From Sulfitobacter sp. HGT1 (GTDB lineage: Bacteria; Pseudomonadota; Alphaproteobacteria; Rhodobacterales; Rhodobacteraceae): 64,000 nucleotides of DNA. Below are positions 31,589-41,984 of this stretch, one piece after another (the first letter of the stretch is position 1; the number at the start of each line of letters is the position of its first letter). A program made the position numbers and the translations under genes. The stretch is from contig NZ_BLWI01000010.1 of NCBI RefSeq assembly GCF_013282155.1, forward strand, positions 1 through 64,000, in the 5' to 3' direction. The notes under the pieces were generated by a model that was given only the letters and a program-made list of their open reading frames with translations, had not been told where the DNA came from and ran no database searches.

Positions 31589-32719
31589 TTGGCTAAGTTT
31601 GACCGCTATATGTTGTCCCAATTGCTGATCCTGTTCAGTTTTTTCGCGCTGATACTGGTGGCGATTTTCTGGATCAATCGGGCTGTTGTCTTGTTTGACC
31701 GGCTGATTGGGGATGGCCAGACCGCGCTGGTATTTCTTGAGTTTACCGTTCTGGGCCTGCCCAAGCTGATCACCACCGTGTTCCCAATCGCCGCTTTTGC
31801 AGGGTCGGTCTATGTGATCAACCGCATGACCAGCGAATCCGAACTGATTGTGATGCAGGCAACGGGCAGCGGCCCGTGGCGTCTGGCGCGGCCCGTGCTG
31901 GTCTATGGCATCTGTGTGGCGGTGATGTTGTCGATCCTCACGCATTTTCTGGTGCCCATGGCAAAAGGGCAATTGAGCCAGCGCGAGACCGAGATTTCGC
32001 AAAATGTGTCGGCGCGTCTGCTGACCGAGGGCGAATTTTTGCATCCTACCTCCAAGGTGACGTTTTACACCCGGCTGGTTGGGGCCGATGGCGTGTTGCG
32101 CGATGTGTTCCTGTCGGATCGCCGTAACCCCGAGGAAGGCATCATCTATTCCGCATCGGAAGCCTATCTTGTGAACAACGGCGACGGCACCACCCTGATC
32201 ATGGTAGACGGGCTGGCGCAGCGTTTGTCCAATGAAACCAAACAGTTGTCCACGGCCAAATTCCGCGATTTCTCGTTTGATATCTCGGCGCTGGTCAGGA
32301 ACCAAGCCAGGGAAAACCTGTCGATCGACAGCATGGTCACGCCCCGGTTGCTTACCCGTTGGGGCGATCTGGGCGGCAGTGGGCTGATCAGCCAGGGTGC
32401 CATCACAGAGGAGTTCCATTCCCGCTTTGCCGCGCCGCTGTTTTGCATTGTTGCTGCGATGATCGGCTATGCCACGTTGATTCTGGGCGGGTTTTCGCGG
32501 TTCGGGGTCTGGCGCGAGATCGTGATCGCCTTTGGTTTGCTGATCGCCATTGACGGGATCGACGGCAGTCTGGTGGATATCGTGCTGAGGGATGCCAGCC
32601 GCTGGCCGCTTGTTTATCTGCCCAGCCTGTTTGGGCTGGTGTTGGTCACGGGGATGATCTGGCATGCGGCCCATCCGGCCTGGCTGCGCCGGTTGCGCCG
32701 CAGAAAGGTCGCTGCATGA
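31589..32719 (+). CDS. lptF: LPS export ABC transporter permease LptF
   Basis: A 376-residue inner-membrane protein with six helices (three near each end) flanking a periplasmic beta-jellyroll domain, which carries lipopolysaccharide from the LptB2FG complex towards LptC/LptA. I place the start at TTG 31589, giving MAKFDRYMLSQLLILFSFFA, because AAGGGA lies seven bases upstream; no ATG gives a sensible N-terminus without adding 17 unrelated residues. The stop overlaps the lptG ATG. First gene of a tightly packed operon to rsmA. Confidence 0.92.
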   Translation: MAKFDRYMLSQLLILFSFFALILVAIFWINRAVVLFDRLIGDGQTALVFLEFTVLGLPKLITTVFPIAAFAGSVYVINRMTSESELIVMQATGSGPWRLARPVLVYGICVAVMLSILTHFLVPMAKGQLSQRETEISQNVSARLLTEGEFLHPTSKVTFYTRLVGADGVLRDVFLSDRRNPEEGIIYSASEAYLVNNGDGTTLIMVDGLAQRLSNETKQLSTAKFRDFSFDISALVRNQARENLSIDSMVTPRLLTRWGDLGGSGLISQGAITEEFHSRFAAPLFCIVAAMIGYATLILGGFSRFGVWREIVIAFGLLIAIDGIDGSLVDIVLRDASRWPLVYLPSLFGLVLVTGMIWHAAHPAWLRRLRRRKVAA

Positions 32720-33813
32720 TCCTGCATTTCTATTTCGCACGGCGTTTCTTGACCGGTTTCCTGCTGATCACGGGGGTGCTGTTCGCGTTGGTGATCTTGG
32801 TCGATATGGTCGATCAGGCCCGCAAGTTTTCAAGCTACGACATCAGCTGGCAACGGGTTCTGGGGCTCACGTTGCTGAACACGCCCGAAACCTTGAACCT
32901 GATCTTGCCGCTGATCATGATTCTGGCGACGGTTGTTTTGTTTCTGTCGCTGGCCCGATCGTCCGAACTGGTGGTGACCCGTGCCGCTGGCCGCTCTGCG
33001 CTCAGCGCGTTGCAGGCACCTGTGGCGGTGGCGTTTATTATCGGGATCATGGCGGTTGGGATGCTGAACCCGATCGTTGCGGCCACGGCGAAACGCTATA
33101 CTCAGGTCACCGAAAACATCCGCGCCGGCGGTGCATCAGCCTTGTCGATCAGCGACGAAGGGTTGTGGCTGCGTCAGGGTGGCGATCCGGGGCAGACGGT
33201 GATCCGTGCATGGCGGTCGAACGGCGATGCGTCGGTTTTATATGATGTGACCTTTATCTCTTATGCGCCCGAGGGGGGCCCGAACCGCCGGATCGAGGCG
33301 ACAAGTGCATCCCTTGAGGATGGCAACTGGGTGCTCACCGGGGCCAAGTCGTGGCCGCTTGAGGTCGGGGTAAATGCCGAAGGCAACGCCGCGTATTTCG
33401 AAACGCTGACCCTGCCGTCGAACCTGACCCTTGACCGCATCCGCGAAAGCATCAGCGACCCTGGTGCCGTGTCGATCTACGAGCTCCCGGCGTTCATTCA
33501 CCAGCTTGAGCAAGCAGGCTTTTCCCCGCGCCGTCACAAGGTCTGGCTGCAGACCGAACTGGCGCGGCCGTTCTTCCTGGTGGCGATGGTTCTTGTTGCG
33601 AGCGCATTCACCATGCGGCATACGAGGTTTGGGGGCACAGGCGTTGCCGTCTTGGCATCGGTCTTGTTGGGGTTCGGTTTGTATTTCATTCGCAGCTTTG
33701 CACAGATTTTGGGTGAAAACGGGCAAATTCCGGTGATCCTCGCTGCCTGGGCTCCGCCTGCTGCGTCCATTCTGCTGGCCCTTGGTCTTTTGCTGCATGC
33801 GGAGGATGGCTGA
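32716..33813 (+). CDS. lptG: LPS export ABC transporter permease LptG
   Basis: A 365-residue partner of LptF with the same six-helix/jellyroll plan: MILHFYFARRFLTGFLLITG at the N-terminus and the late conserved loop LARPFFLVAMVLVASAFTMR. An ATGA overlap joins it to lptF, and its stop lies just before lptD. The ATPase gene lptB is not in this window. Confidence 0.94.
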   Translation: MILHFYFARRFLTGFLLITGVLFALVILVDMVDQARKFSSYDISWQRVLGLTLLNTPETLNLILPLIMILATVVLFLSLARSSELVVTRAAGRSALSALQAPVAVAFIIGIMAVGMLNPIVAATAKRYTQVTENIRAGGASALSISDEGLWLRQGGDPGQTVIRAWRSNGDASVLYDVTFISYAPEGGPNRRIEATSASLEDGNWVLTGAKSWPLEVGVNAEGNAAYFETLTLPSNLTLDRIRESISDPGAVSIYELPAFIHQLEQAGFSPRRHKVWLQTELARPFFLVAMVLVASAFTMRHTRFGGTGVAVLASVLLGFGLYFIRSFAQILGENGQIPVILAAWAPPAASILLALGLLLHAEDG

Positions 33814-33814
33814 A

Positions 33815-35932
33815 ATGCGGCGTCTTCTGTTGATCCTGTCGTTATTCCTGCCCCTGCCCGCATGGGCCCAAAGCGTGGACGAGCGCCCAGCGGTTCTGGT
33901 GGCTGACGATTTGCTGATCACCCGTGATCGTGTTCTGGTTGCGCGCGGAAATGTCGAGGCGTTTCAAGGTGATACCCGCATTCGCGCAAAATCCATCAGC
34001 TATGACGGACAATCCGGCGCGCTGACCATCGAAGGGCCGATTGTGCTGACCGATGGCACGGGCAGTGTGATTTTGGCCGATGCCGCAGAACTGGACGCCG
34101 GGTTGCAAAACGGTCTGCTTCTGGGCGCGCGCATGGTGTTGAACCAGCAGGTGCAACTGGCCGCCGTGCAGCTTGACCGGGTCGACGGGCGCTATAGCCA
34201 GCTTTATAAAACCGCCGTAACCTCTTGTAAAATATGCAATGATGGCGAAGTGCCCCTGTGGCAGATCCGCGCCCGCCGGGTGATCCATGACGAAGCCGCC
34301 CAACAGCTTTATTTTGACGATGCGACGTTTCACATCAGAACCGTACCGGTTTTTTACCTGCCGCGTTTGCGCATGCCCGACCCGACCCTTGACCGCGCCA
34401 CCGGCTTTCTGACGCCATCGGTGCGCACCACGTCCCAGTTGGGGACAGGGATCAAGGTTCCGTATTTCATCAAACTGGGCGACAGCCGCGATCTGACGCT
34501 GACCCCTTACCTGTCGACCGCCACCCGCACGCTTGAATTCCGGTACCGTCAGGCTTTTGTCACCGGACGCATGTCCTTCGAGGGGGCCTATACCCGCGAT
34601 GACGAACTGCCCGGTACAACGCGCGGCTATCTGGTCGGGGACGGCACATTCGATCTGCCGCGCGATTACGAGCTGAGCTTTAACATCAAGATTGTCAGCG
34701 ACGACGCCTATTTCACGGAATACGGTTATTCCGACGAAGACCGCCTGCGCAGTGATGTCACCGTGACCCGCGCCCGCCGCGACAACTATGTGCGCGCAAG
34801 CCTGTACAACTTTGAAACCCTGCGGGACGGCGAAATCAACTCCACCCTGCCGACGCTGGTGATTGACGGCGAAGTCGAACGCAGGTTCTTTCCAAAATCC
34901 CTCGGTGGCGAGGTCCGGTTATCGCTTCAGGCCCACAGCCATCAACGCAGTTCGGTGATTGATGTGATCGGGCGCGATGTTGCGCGGATCAATGGCAAGG
35001 TGGAGTATCTGCAACGCTTTACCCATCAAAGCGGTTTCGTCACCGATGCCCGTGGCGGGCTCAGTTTCAACGCCTTTGACATTACCCAAGACAGCAGTTT
35101 CGAGCAAAACCACGCTGAACTGGTGCCCTTTGCCGCGGTCGGGCTGAGCTATCCGATGATCCGCCGTGGTGCCAATGGCGTCACCCAAACCCTGACCCCG
35201 CTGGCGCAAATCGGTTGGGTTGGCGGGCAACGCCTGAACATCCCCAACGACGAAAGCACGCGGGTCGAATTCGATCAGGGCAATCTGCTAAGCCTGTCGC
35301 GCTTCCCGCGTCCAGACCGGCGCGAACGCGGCACGCTCTCTGCCGTGGGGGTGACATGGGCGCGGGTTGACCCAAAAGGCTGGGATGCCCATCTGGCCGT
35401 CGGTCAGGTCTTCCGCTCCGTCTTTGACGCCGAATTCACCGATACATCCGGCATGTCCGGCACCAGTTCCGATATCCTGCTGGCGGGGCAAATCAGAAAC
35501 CGCGCCGGTATGTCCCTGACCGCACGCACCTTGGTGGACAGCGATTTGCAGATTTCCAAGGCCGAACTGCGCGGCGATTGGCTGTTTCGCAATGCCAGTC
35601 TGGGTGGAACCTTTGTCTGGCTCGAGACCGATCTGGTCGAAAACCGGCCCGATCCCATATCCGAACTGTCGCTGGACGGGTCCTATGATTTCCGCAAACA
35701 TTGGACGGCCAGCGCGGACGTGCGCTATGATATCGAAAACCGGCGCGCGGCAACGGCGGGGCTGGGCCTGACCTATAACAACGAATGCGTCAGCGTCGAC
35801 CTTTTGGTCCGCCGGCGCTATACCTCATCAACAAGTGTTGAGCCCTCGACGGATATCGGGTTTAACATCGGCCTGCGGGGCTTCTCGGCCTCCAACGGAA
35901 AAGAAAGATATGTGCGATCATGTGGGATGTAA
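33815..35932 (+). CDS. lptD: LPS-assembly outer-membrane protein LptD
   Basis: A 705-residue outer-membrane protein. It has a signal peptide (MRRLLLILSLFLPLPAWAQS), then an OstA/LptA-like beta-jellyroll (residues about 25-130: VLVADDLLITRDRVLVARGN), then a long C-terminal beta-barrel domain ending in alternating strands. It inserts lipopolysaccharide into the outer leaflet together with LptE. The start at 33815 has a GGAGG ten bases upstream, and the earlier ATG at 33806 abuts that site too closely. Cysteines in SCKICNDG near residue 140 and in NNECVSV near the end may form the disulfides needed for LptD maturation. Confidence 0.94.
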   Translation: MRRLLLILSLFLPLPAWAQSVDERPAVLVADDLLITRDRVLVARGNVEAFQGDTRIRAKSISYDGQSGALTIEGPIVLTDGTGSVILADAAELDAGLQNGLLLGARMVLNQQVQLAAVQLDRVDGRYSQLYKTAVTSCKICNDGEVPLWQIRARRVIHDEAAQQLYFDDATFHIRTVPVFYLPRLRMPDPTLDRATGFLTPSVRTTSQLGTGIKVPYFIKLGDSRDLTLTPYLSTATRTLEFRYRQAFVTGRMSFEGAYTRDDELPGTTRGYLVGDGTFDLPRDYELSFNIKIVSDDAYFTEYGYSDEDRLRSDVTVTRARRDNYVRASLYNFETLRDGEINSTLPTLVIDGEVERRFFPKSLGGEVRLSLQAHSHQRSSVIDVIGRDVARINGKVEYLQRFTHQSGFVTDARGGLSFNAFDITQDSSFEQNHAELVPFAAVGLSYPMIRRGANGVTQTLTPLAQIGWVGGQRLNIPNDESTRVEFDQGNLLSLSRFPRPDRRERGTLSAVGVTWARVDPKGWDAHLAVGQVFRSVFDAEFTDTSGMSGTSSDILLAGQIRNRAGMSLTARTLVDSDLQISKAELRGDWLFRNASLGGTFVWLETDLVENRPDPISELSLDGSYDFRKHWTASADVRYDIENRRAATAGLGLTYNNECVSVDLLVRRRYTSSTSVEPSTDIGFNIGLRGFSASNGKERYVRSCGM

Positions 35933-35937
35933 CTAAG

Positions 35938-37155
35938 ATGAACCTGAACCGTCTGACACAGAGTGTTGCGATCATCGGCCTTGCCGTGATCACAGCCGCC
36001 CCCGCGCTTGCGCAAAACCTCTATGCGCCGGTGGCAAAGGTGAACCAGTCTGTTGTGACCGAATTCGAGGTTCAACAGCGCCAGCGGTTCTTGCAACTGC
36101 TGAACGCACCCGGTGCCACCCGCGAAGGCGCGATTGATACCTTGATCGACGAACGCCTGCGCAACGAAGCGGTGGCCGATGCCGGGATCGAACTGACCGC
36201 CGAAGGCATCAACGAAAGTCTTGAAGAGTTTGCAAGCCGTGCAAACCTGAGCGCTGCCGAATTCACCAAAGCGCTTGGTCAGGCCGGCGTCTCCCCCGAG
36301 ACCTTCCGCGATTTCGTCGTCAATTCAATCGGCTGGCGTGAACTTGTCCGGGCGCGCTATGCGTCCCGCGTGCAGATCACCGACGCCGAAATCAGCCGCG
36401 CGCTCGGGACAACACGGGGCAGCGGTGTGCGGGTTCTTGTGTCGGAAATCATCATTCCCGCCCCGCCGCAAAACGCAGCCCGCGTGAACGCGCTGGCGGA
36501 ACAAATCTCGCAGACCCGCTCGGTTTCCGAATTCTCGAACTACGCCAGCAAATATTCCGCGACCGCATCGCGCGGCCGTGGCGGGCGTCTGGACTGGCAA
36601 GACCTCTCCGCCTTGCCACCCAGCCTGCAAGGGTTGATCCTGGGCCTCGCACCGGGCGAGGTGACAGCACCGCTGCCGATCCCCAATGCCGTGGCCTTGT
36701 TCCAGTTGCGCGACATTCAGGAAACCAGCACATCGGCACCGACATATTCCACGATTGATTATGCCGCTTACTATCTTGCCGGTGGCCGCAGCCCTGAAAC
36801 CTTGGCGCAAGCGGCGAAAATCCGCGCCCGCGTCGACAATTGCAACGATCTTTACGGCGAAGCCAAAGGCCAGCCCGCCGAAGTGCTGGAACGTGTGACC
36901 AAAAGCCCGGGCGAGATTTCGCAGGACATCGCGATCGAGCTTTCCAAGCTTGATCCGGGCGAAGTCTCCACCGCGCTAACCCGCTCCAACGGTCAAACGC
37001 TGATGTTCCTGATGATGTGTGGCCGCACCGCCGCCGCCAATCAGGAAGCCAGCCGCGAAGACGTGATCAACGCCCTGCGCCAGCAACGTCTGGTGGGCTA
37101 TGCGGATCAGCTGCTTGCGGAATTGAAAGCCAACGCGCGCATCGTCCGCAAATGA
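35938..37155 (+). CDS. surA: SurA-type periplasmic chaperone/peptidyl-prolyl isomerase
   Basis: A 405-residue periplasmic protein with a signal peptide (LTQSVAIIGLAVITAAPALAQ) and the SurA N-terminal chaperone domain (VAKVNQSVVTEFEVQQRQRF, then IDTLIDERLRNEAVADAGIE). A single parvulin domain follows (residues about 170-275; VSEFSNYASKYSATASRGRG, then LGLAPGEVTAPLPIPN), with a C-terminal helical part. It escorts outer-membrane proteins such as LptD, whose gene is immediately upstream. The start at 35938 follows the lptD stop by five bases; an ATG at 35920 overlaps lptD and would add six residues before the signal peptide. Confidence 0.9.
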   Translation: MNLNRLTQSVAIIGLAVITAAPALAQNLYAPVAKVNQSVVTEFEVQQRQRFLQLLNAPGATREGAIDTLIDERLRNEAVADAGIELTAEGINESLEEFASRANLSAAEFTKALGQAGVSPETFRDFVVNSIGWRELVRARYASRVQITDAEISRALGTTRGSGVRVLVSEIIIPAPPQNAARVNALAEQISQTRSVSEFSNYASKYSATASRGRGGRLDWQDLSALPPSLQGLILGLAPGEVTAPLPIPNAVALFQLRDIQETSTSAPTYSTIDYAAYYLAGGRSPETLAQAAKIRARVDNCNDLYGEAKGQPAEVLERVTKSPGEISQDIAIELSKLDPGEVSTALTRSNGQTLMFLMMCGRTAAANQEASREDVINALRQQRLVGYADQLLAELKANARIVRK

Positions 37156-38123
37156 TCCGGTCAACACGGCCTGTCGTCATCTCTTGCGGAGAGCCGGCAG
37201 GCATCGGCCCCGAGGTCGCAGCCCGTGCATGGGCCGTGCTCGCTGGTGAGGTCCCGATGCTCTGGCTGGGCGACCCGCGCCATCTGCCCGCCGATATCCC
37301 CCACCGCGTGATTGATCGCTGTGATCAGGCCCTTGATGTCGGCACCGATGTGCTGCCGGTTCTGCCCCACCCCTTCCCCGCGCCCAATGTGGCGGGTCAG
37401 GCCGACCCCGCCAATGCCCAAGCCGTGATTGATGTGATCGCACGGGGCGTTGATCTGGTGCGCGCGGGCGATGCCTGTGCGCTGACCACCGCGCCGATCC
37501 ATAAAAAGGCCCTCAAAGACGGGGCCAATTTCGCCTATCCGGGTCATACCGAATATCTTGCGGCCCTTGCGGGCGTCGATGATGTGGTGATGATGCTGGC
37601 GTCGGATCAGTTGCGCGTGGTGCCTGCAACAATCCATATCGCGCTGGATCAGGTGGCCCATGTGCTGACCCCGTCGCACCTGCGCCGGGTGATCGAAATC
37701 ACTGCGGCGGGGCTGACCGCCCAATTCGGCATCGCCAAGCCCAGAATCGCCATCGCAGGGTTAAACCCACACGCAGGCGAAGGCGGCACCATGGGCCGGC
37801 AGGAAATCGACTGGATGAATGATCTGGTCGCCACCATGCAAGCCGAAGGCTATGACCTGATGGGCCCCTTGCCTGCCGATACAATGTTCCACGCCGCAGC
37901 CCGTGCCCGCTATGACGCGGCGATTGCAATGTACCATGATCAGGCGCTGATCCCGATCAAGACCCTCGATTTCGACCGCGGCGTCAATGTGACCCTGGGC
38001 CTGCCCTTTATCCGGACCTCGCCGGACCACGGCACGGCCTTTGACATCGCCGGAAAAGGCATCGCAAACCCCACCAGTATGGTCGAGGCCATTCGCCTTG
38101 CCTATAAAATGGCGGGGTCCTGA
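37152..38123 (+). CDS. pdxA: 4-hydroxythreonine-4-phosphate dehydrogenase
   Basis: A 323-residue enzyme of pyridoxal-phosphate synthesis (DXP-dependent route), oxidising 4-phosphohydroxythreonine for condensation by PdxJ. Seen motifs are [19 protein letters not shown] at the N-terminus, GHTEYLAAL near residue 120, and the C-terminal [20 protein letters not shown] and [15 protein letters not shown]. The ATG overlaps the surA stop (ATGA). The surA-pdxA-rsmA order is conserved in proteobacteria. Confidence 0.95.
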   Translation: MIRSTRPVVISCGEPAGIGPEVAARAWAVLAGEVPMLWLGDPRHLPADIPHRVIDRCDQALDVGTDVLPVLPHPFPAPNVAGQADPANAQAVIDVIARGVDLVRAGDACALTTAPIHKKALKDGANFAYPGHTEYLAALAGVDDVVMMLASDQLRVVPATIHIALDQVAHVLTPSHLRRVIEITAAGLTAQFGIAKPRIAIAGLNPHAGEGGTMGRQEIDWMNDLVATMQAEGYDLMGPLPADTMFHAAARARYDAAIAMYHDQALIPIKTLDFDRGVNVTLGLPFIRTSPDHGTAFDIAGKGIANPTSMVEAIRLAYKMAGS

Positions 38124-38125
38124 TG

Positions 38126-38165
38126 CTTCTCTGGCTCTTAAATATCCTCGCCGAAGGCGAAAGTA
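38126..38165. repeat. Intergenic repeat with hairpin, copy B
   Basis: CTTCTCTGGCTCTTAAATAT plus CC (38126-38147) matches copy A at 28147. Here it is followed by a different small hairpin, TCGCC-GAA-GGCGA. The repeat fills the whole 46-base gap between pdxA and rsmA, and its AAGG may double as the rsmA ribosome site. Confidence 0.68.
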
Positions 38166-38169
38166 CAAC

Positions 38170-39012
38170 ATGACCACAATCGATACCCTGCCGCCCCTGC
38201 GCGACGTCATCAACACCCATGATCTCAAAGCCCGCAAATCGCTGGGCCAGAACTTTCTGCTTGATCTGAACCTCACCGCTAAAATCGCGCGGCAGGCAGG
38301 GGATATGTCGGGCTGCGATGTGCTTGAAATCGGGCCTGGCCCCGGGGGGCTGACCCGTGGCCTGCTGGCCGAAGGGGCGCGGCGCGTGCTGGCCATCGAA
38401 AAAGACAAACGCTGCCTGCCCGCCTTGAACGAGATCGCCGAGGCTTACCCGGGCCGCCTGACAGTGATCGAAGGCGACGCTCTCGAGATCGACCCGCTGG
38501 CCTATCTGACCCCGCCGATCCGTATCGCGGCGAACCTGCCCTATAATGTCGGCACGGAACTGCTGGTACGCTGGCTGACCCCTGCGCAATGGCCCCCGTT
38601 CTGGGAAAGCCTGACCTTGATGTTCCAACGCGAAGTCGCGGAACGCATCGTGGCCAAGCCGGGTTCCAAAGCCTACGGGCGGCTGGCCTTGCTGGCGCAA
38701 TGGCGGGCGGATGCGCGGATCGTGATGAACCTCCCCCCCGAGGCCTTTACCCCGCCGCCCAAAGTGTCGTCTGCGGTGGTCCATCTGACTGCTCTGGCAG
38801 AGCCGCGTTACCCTGCCGATCCCGCCGTGCTCAGCCGTATTGTGGCGATGGCGTTCAACCAGCGCCGCAAAATGTTGCGCTCGGCGCTCAAAGGCGCGGC
38901 ACCCGATATCGAGGACCGTTTGATCGCTGCCGGCATCAAACCGACCGAGCGCGCCGAACAAGTCTCGCTTGAAGCGTTCTGTGCGCTGGCCCGCGAGCTG
39001 GCCAAACCCTAG
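38170..39012 (+). CDS. rsmA: 16S rRNA (adenine-1518/1519-N6) dimethyltransferase
   Basis: A 280-residue RsmA/KsgA methyltransferase that dimethylates two adjacent adenines near the 3' end of 16S rRNA as a late 30S assembly checkpoint. Motifs are SLGQNFLLD at residues 25-33, the SAM-binding [10 protein letters not shown], and the catalytic [11 protein letters not shown]. The ATG at 38170 follows the intergenic repeat; longer frames reach back into pdxA and look unlike the family. Last gene of the lptF operon, followed by a terminator. Confidence 0.95.
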   Translation: MTTIDTLPPLRDVINTHDLKARKSLGQNFLLDLNLTAKIARQAGDMSGCDVLEIGPGPGGLTRGLLAEGARRVLAIEKDKRCLPALNEIAEAYPGRLTVIEGDALEIDPLAYLTPPIRIAANLPYNVGTELLVRWLTPAQWPPFWESLTLMFQREVAERIVAKPGSKAYGRLALLAQWRADARIVMNLPPEAFTPPPKVSSAVVHLTALAEPRYPADPAVLSRIVAMAFNQRRKMLRSALKGAAPDIEDRLIAAGIKPTERAEQVSLEAFCALARELAKP

Positions 39013-39042
39013 GCATCCGAGCATCAGCTTTCGATGGTAAAA

Positions 39043-39076
39043 CGAAAAAGGCCCCGCAAATTGCGAGGCCTTTTCG
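39043..39076. terminator. Bidirectional terminator between rsmA and the DUF4167 gene
   Basis: CGAAAAAGGCC (39043-39053) pairs with GGCCTTTTCG (39067-39076), and CGCAA (39055-39059) with TTGCG (39061-39065), leaving one mismatch and a minimal loop. A-runs on one side and T-runs on the other let it end transcription from both convergent genes. Confidence 0.85.
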
Positions 39077-39094
39077 ATAAAATTCAAGGGTGCT

Positions 39095-39811
39095 TTATTC
39101 AGCCGCTTCCGTGTGGTCGCCACCCGCGTCCGGTGACGCGTTCGACGCATCATCAGCCTTGGGCTGTGGTTTGCGACGGGGCGCACGGCGGGGTTTTGGC
39201 TTGCTCTCGGGTGTCTCGACCAGATTGCTGTCGCTGTCATCACCAGCTTGCGACGCATCCTCGCCCTGAGGGGCATCGGGTTGCTTGGGGTGGCGGTTGC
39301 TGCTGCGGCGGCGTTTTGGCGCGTCGCCACTGTCTTGGGCAGGTTGCTGTCTTTGATCACCGTCACTGGCTTGTGTGCTTGGCTGGTCTGCACCGTTTGC
39401 ATCGCCCTCATGCGAAGGTCCGCCATTGGCGGCATCGCGTTCCTGACGCTCGGCCCGCTCGCGGTCCCGCTCGGCCTGGCGTTCGCGGTTCTGGCGGTCT
39501 TGTTCTTCCTGACGCTCGCGCTGCTGGCGTTCCTGCTCTTCGCGACGCTGGTCCATCTCGCGCTGTGCTTCGGACAGCATGCGCAGATAATGCTCGGCGT
39601 GCTGCTGAAAGTTTTCGGCCGCAACGCGGTCATTGCTCAGCTGGGCATCGCGGGCAAGCTGGTTATATTTCTCGATAACCTGCTGCGGCGTGCCGCGCAC
39701 TTTGCCTTCGGGGCCAGAGCTGTCGAACACGCGGTTCACGACGTTGCCGCCACTTTGCGGTTGGCGGTTGCGACTGTTCTTGGATCGGGAACGTGATCTG
39801 GAAGATTTCAT
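39095..39811 (-). CDS. DUF4167 domain protein with charged low-complexity tail
   Basis: A 238-residue protein. The conserved DUF4167 part spans about residues 15-85 (NVVNRVFDSSGPEGKVRGTP, then AENFQQHAEHYLRMLSEAQR). It is followed by a very charged Glu/Arg/Gln coiled-coil (residues 85-130) and an unstructured Ser/Asp/Lys-rich tail with RRKPQPKADD. The N-terminus is Arg/Ser-rich, so nucleic-acid binding is plausible. The family is restricted largely to alphaproteobacteria and has no established function. It is monocistronic, convergent with rsmA; the 215 bases before prmC's end show no other gene. Confidence 0.85.
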   Translation of the reverse strand: MKSSRSRSRSKNSRNRQPQSGGNVVNRVFDSSGPEGKVRGTPQQVIEKYNQLARDAQLSNDRVAAENFQQHAEHYLRMLSEAQREMDQRREEQERQQRERQEEQDRQNRERQAERDRERAERQERDAANGGPSHEGDANGADQPSTQASDGDQRQQPAQDSGDAPKRRRSSNRHPKQPDAPQGEDASQAGDDSDSNLVETPESKPKPRRAPRRKPQPKADDASNASPDAGGDHTEAAE

Positions 39812-40026
39812 GTAATTCGTTCAGCCTTGTTATGCTGTGCTTCGAGAAAGCCGCCGGATGTATTTACATCCTTCAAAAGCGCGCCATACGATATGTTGGG
39901 CTTAGCGCCGAGCGGGACCGCCAATGTAGCATCCACCGCTTCAACAAGATTGAATAAGCACGGCTATGAGGTGCGATCAAGCACAAACTGTCAAGAATAC
40001 GAAAGATCGGGTGGATTTTGGCATTT

Positions 40027-40869
40027 TCATGCTGGCGTATCGGCCCAAAGGACACGGTCGCGCCCGTCCAGATCGGGCAGCACCCGAACCCGGCCCCATC
40101 CGGCGGCTTTGAAAATCCCTGCCACATCCGGGCCTTGCTGCCAGCCGATTTCGGCCAGCACACGGCCGGTGGCGGTCAGATAGCCCTGGGCCTGCGATGC
40201 AATCACCCGGTAGGCGCTGAGCCCGTCCAGCCCGTCGGTCAAGGCCATCTCGGGTTCGTGCAGCCGCAATTCGGGCGATACGCCCGCCATTTCGGATTTT
40301 GCCAGATAGGGCGGATTGGCGACGATCAGGTCAAACCGGCCGTTCGCCGCCTCGAACCAGTCGGATTTCCGGATGTCTGCCCGCGCATGCACCCCATGCA
40401 GCACCGCATTGGCACTGGCTTGCAGGCAGGCCGATTCCGACAGGTCCAGCCCCACGCCATGGGCGTCCTGCTGCTCTGCCAGCAAGGTCACCAGAATGCA
40501 GCCCGACCCGGTGCCCAGGTCCAGCACCCGCTCAAAGGGTTCGGACAGGGCCAGCTCGATCAGCGTCTCGGTTTCGGGGCGCGGGTCCAGCACATCGCGG
40601 CTGACCTTGAAATCGCGCCCGTAGAACGCGCGTTGGCCGACCAGATGAGACACAGGCACCCGCACAACCCGCAACGCAATCAGGTTCTCATAGCGTTCTG
40701 CGATTTCTGGGGCGATTTCTTCGGGCGCGATCAAGGTGACGCGCGATGCGTCCACCGATGCCGCATGGGCCAGCAACAGCCGCGCATCGCGGGCCGGATC
40801 AGGCACCCCTGCCGCGCGCAGACGTGCCGCAGCTGATGCCATCGCTTGCGCCGCTGTGGGCGCGCTCAC
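40027..40869 (-). CDS. prmC: Release factor N5-glutamine methyltransferase
   Basis: A 280-residue enzyme that methylates the glutamine of the GGQ motif of RF1 and RF2. Visible are the SAM motif [15 protein letters not shown] and the catalytic NPPYLAK, plus the N-terminal helical domain that clamps the release factor. The ATG overlaps the stop of prfA, its substrate's gene, by four bases (ATGA), the usual arrangement. Confidence 0.95.
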   Translation of the reverse strand: MSAPTAAQAMASAAARLRAAGVPDPARDARLLLAHAASVDASRVTLIAPEEIAPEIAERYENLIALRVVRVPVSHLVGQRAFYGRDFKVSRDVLDPRPETETLIELALSEPFERVLDLGTGSGCILVTLLAEQQDAHGVGLDLSESACLQASANAVLHGVHARADIRKSDWFEAANGRFDLIVANPPYLAKSEMAGVSPELRLHEPEMALTDGLDGLSAYRVIASQAQGYLTATGRVLAEIGWQQGPDVAGIFKAAGWGRVRVLPDLDGRDRVLWADTPA

Positions 40870-41921
40870 TGGCCCATCTCCGCCATCATGCGGGCTTGGG
40901 CATCTGCGGTTAGCGCGTCGATGATTTCGTCCAGATCGCCCTGCAAAATGGCATCAAGGCGGTACAGGGTCAGGTTGATCCGGTGATCGGTCATCCGCCC
41001 TTGGGGAAAGTTATAGGTCCTGATCCGCTCAGACCGGTCGCCCGACCCGACTTGCGCCGCCCGATCGGCCGATCGCGCAGTGTCCACGCGCTGACGCTCC
41101 GCATCATAGAGCCGCGCTTTGAGCACCTGCATCGCGATCTCGCGGTTGCGGTGCTGGGATTTCTCTGACGACGTGACGACAATGCCGGTGGGGATATGGG
41201 TGATCCGCACGGCGGAATCGGTGGTGTTGACGTGCTGGCCCCCTGCCCCCGAACTGCGCATCGTGTCGATCCGCAAATCATTGGGGTCGATGTGAATATC
41301 CACATCCTCGGCCTCGGGCAGCACGGCGACAGTTGCCGCCGAGGTGTGAATGCGCCCGCCGCTTTCGGTGGTGGGCACGCGCTGCACACGGTGCACGCCG
41401 GATTCGTATTTCAAACGGGCAAAGACATTCTGACCCTTGATATGGGCCACGACTTCCTTGACGCCGCCCAACTCGGTCATCTGCTCTTCGATCAGATCAA
41501 ACTTCCAGCCCTGCGTTTCGGCATAGCGCTGGTACATGCGCAACAGGTCCGCCGCGAATAACGCAGCCTCGTCACCGCCGGTACCGGGGCGGATCTCCAG
41601 CATCGCAGGTTTCGCATCGGCCGCATCCTTGGGCAGCAACGCCAGTTGCAACGATGCTTCGGCTTTGGGCAAGGCTGCCTTCAGGCGGGGCAATTCTTCC
41701 TCGGCCAGCTCCGCCATTTCGGGGTCTTTCAGCATGGCCCGCGCGTCGTCCATGTCCTGCAACAGCTGGCGGTATTCCTCAATCTGCTCGACCACAGGGC
41801 GCAGGTCGGCATATTCCTTGGCCAGCTTGGCGAAATCGGCACCATCCGACCCGGACGACATCGACGCTTCCAGAAACTGGAAACGTTGGGTGATTTGAGC
41901 AAGGCGGTCCATGGGGATCAT
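40866..41921 (-). CDS. prfA: Peptide chain release factor 1
   Basis: A 351-residue class I release factor. The peptidyl-hydrolysis motif GGQ occurs in [20 protein letters not shown] near residue 230, and the domain 2 stretch with the codon-recognition loop lies just before it. It ends translation at UAA and UAG. Two starts are possible, ATG at 41921 or three codons later at 41912 ([11 protein letters not shown]); neither has a clear Shine-Dalgarno. It is coupled to prmC. Confidence 0.96.
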   Translation of the reverse strand: MIPMDRLAQITQRFQFLEASMSSGSDGADFAKLAKEYADLRPVVEQIEEYRQLLQDMDDARAMLKDPEMAELAEEELPRLKAALPKAEASLQLALLPKDAADAKPAMLEIRPGTGGDEAALFAADLLRMYQRYAETQGWKFDLIEEQMTELGGVKEVVAHIKGQNVFARLKYESGVHRVQRVPTTESGGRIHTSAATVAVLPEAEDVDIHIDPNDLRIDTMRSSGAGGQHVNTTDSAVRITHIPTGIVVTSSEKSQHRNREIAMQVLKARLYDAERQRVDTARSADRAAQVGSGDRSERIRTYNFPQGRMTDHRINLTLYRLDAILQGDLDEIIDALTADAQARMMAEMGQ

Positions 41922-41984
41922 CGGGTTTCTGTCGCTGATGATCGCGCTATGGTCAAGGGCCGCTGTGTGCTAATATCCAACCTC

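Noticed and set aside
31487..32740. Minus-strand frame of 417 codons over lptF
   Set aside because: Low-complexity His/Gln-rich shadow of lptF with no domain.
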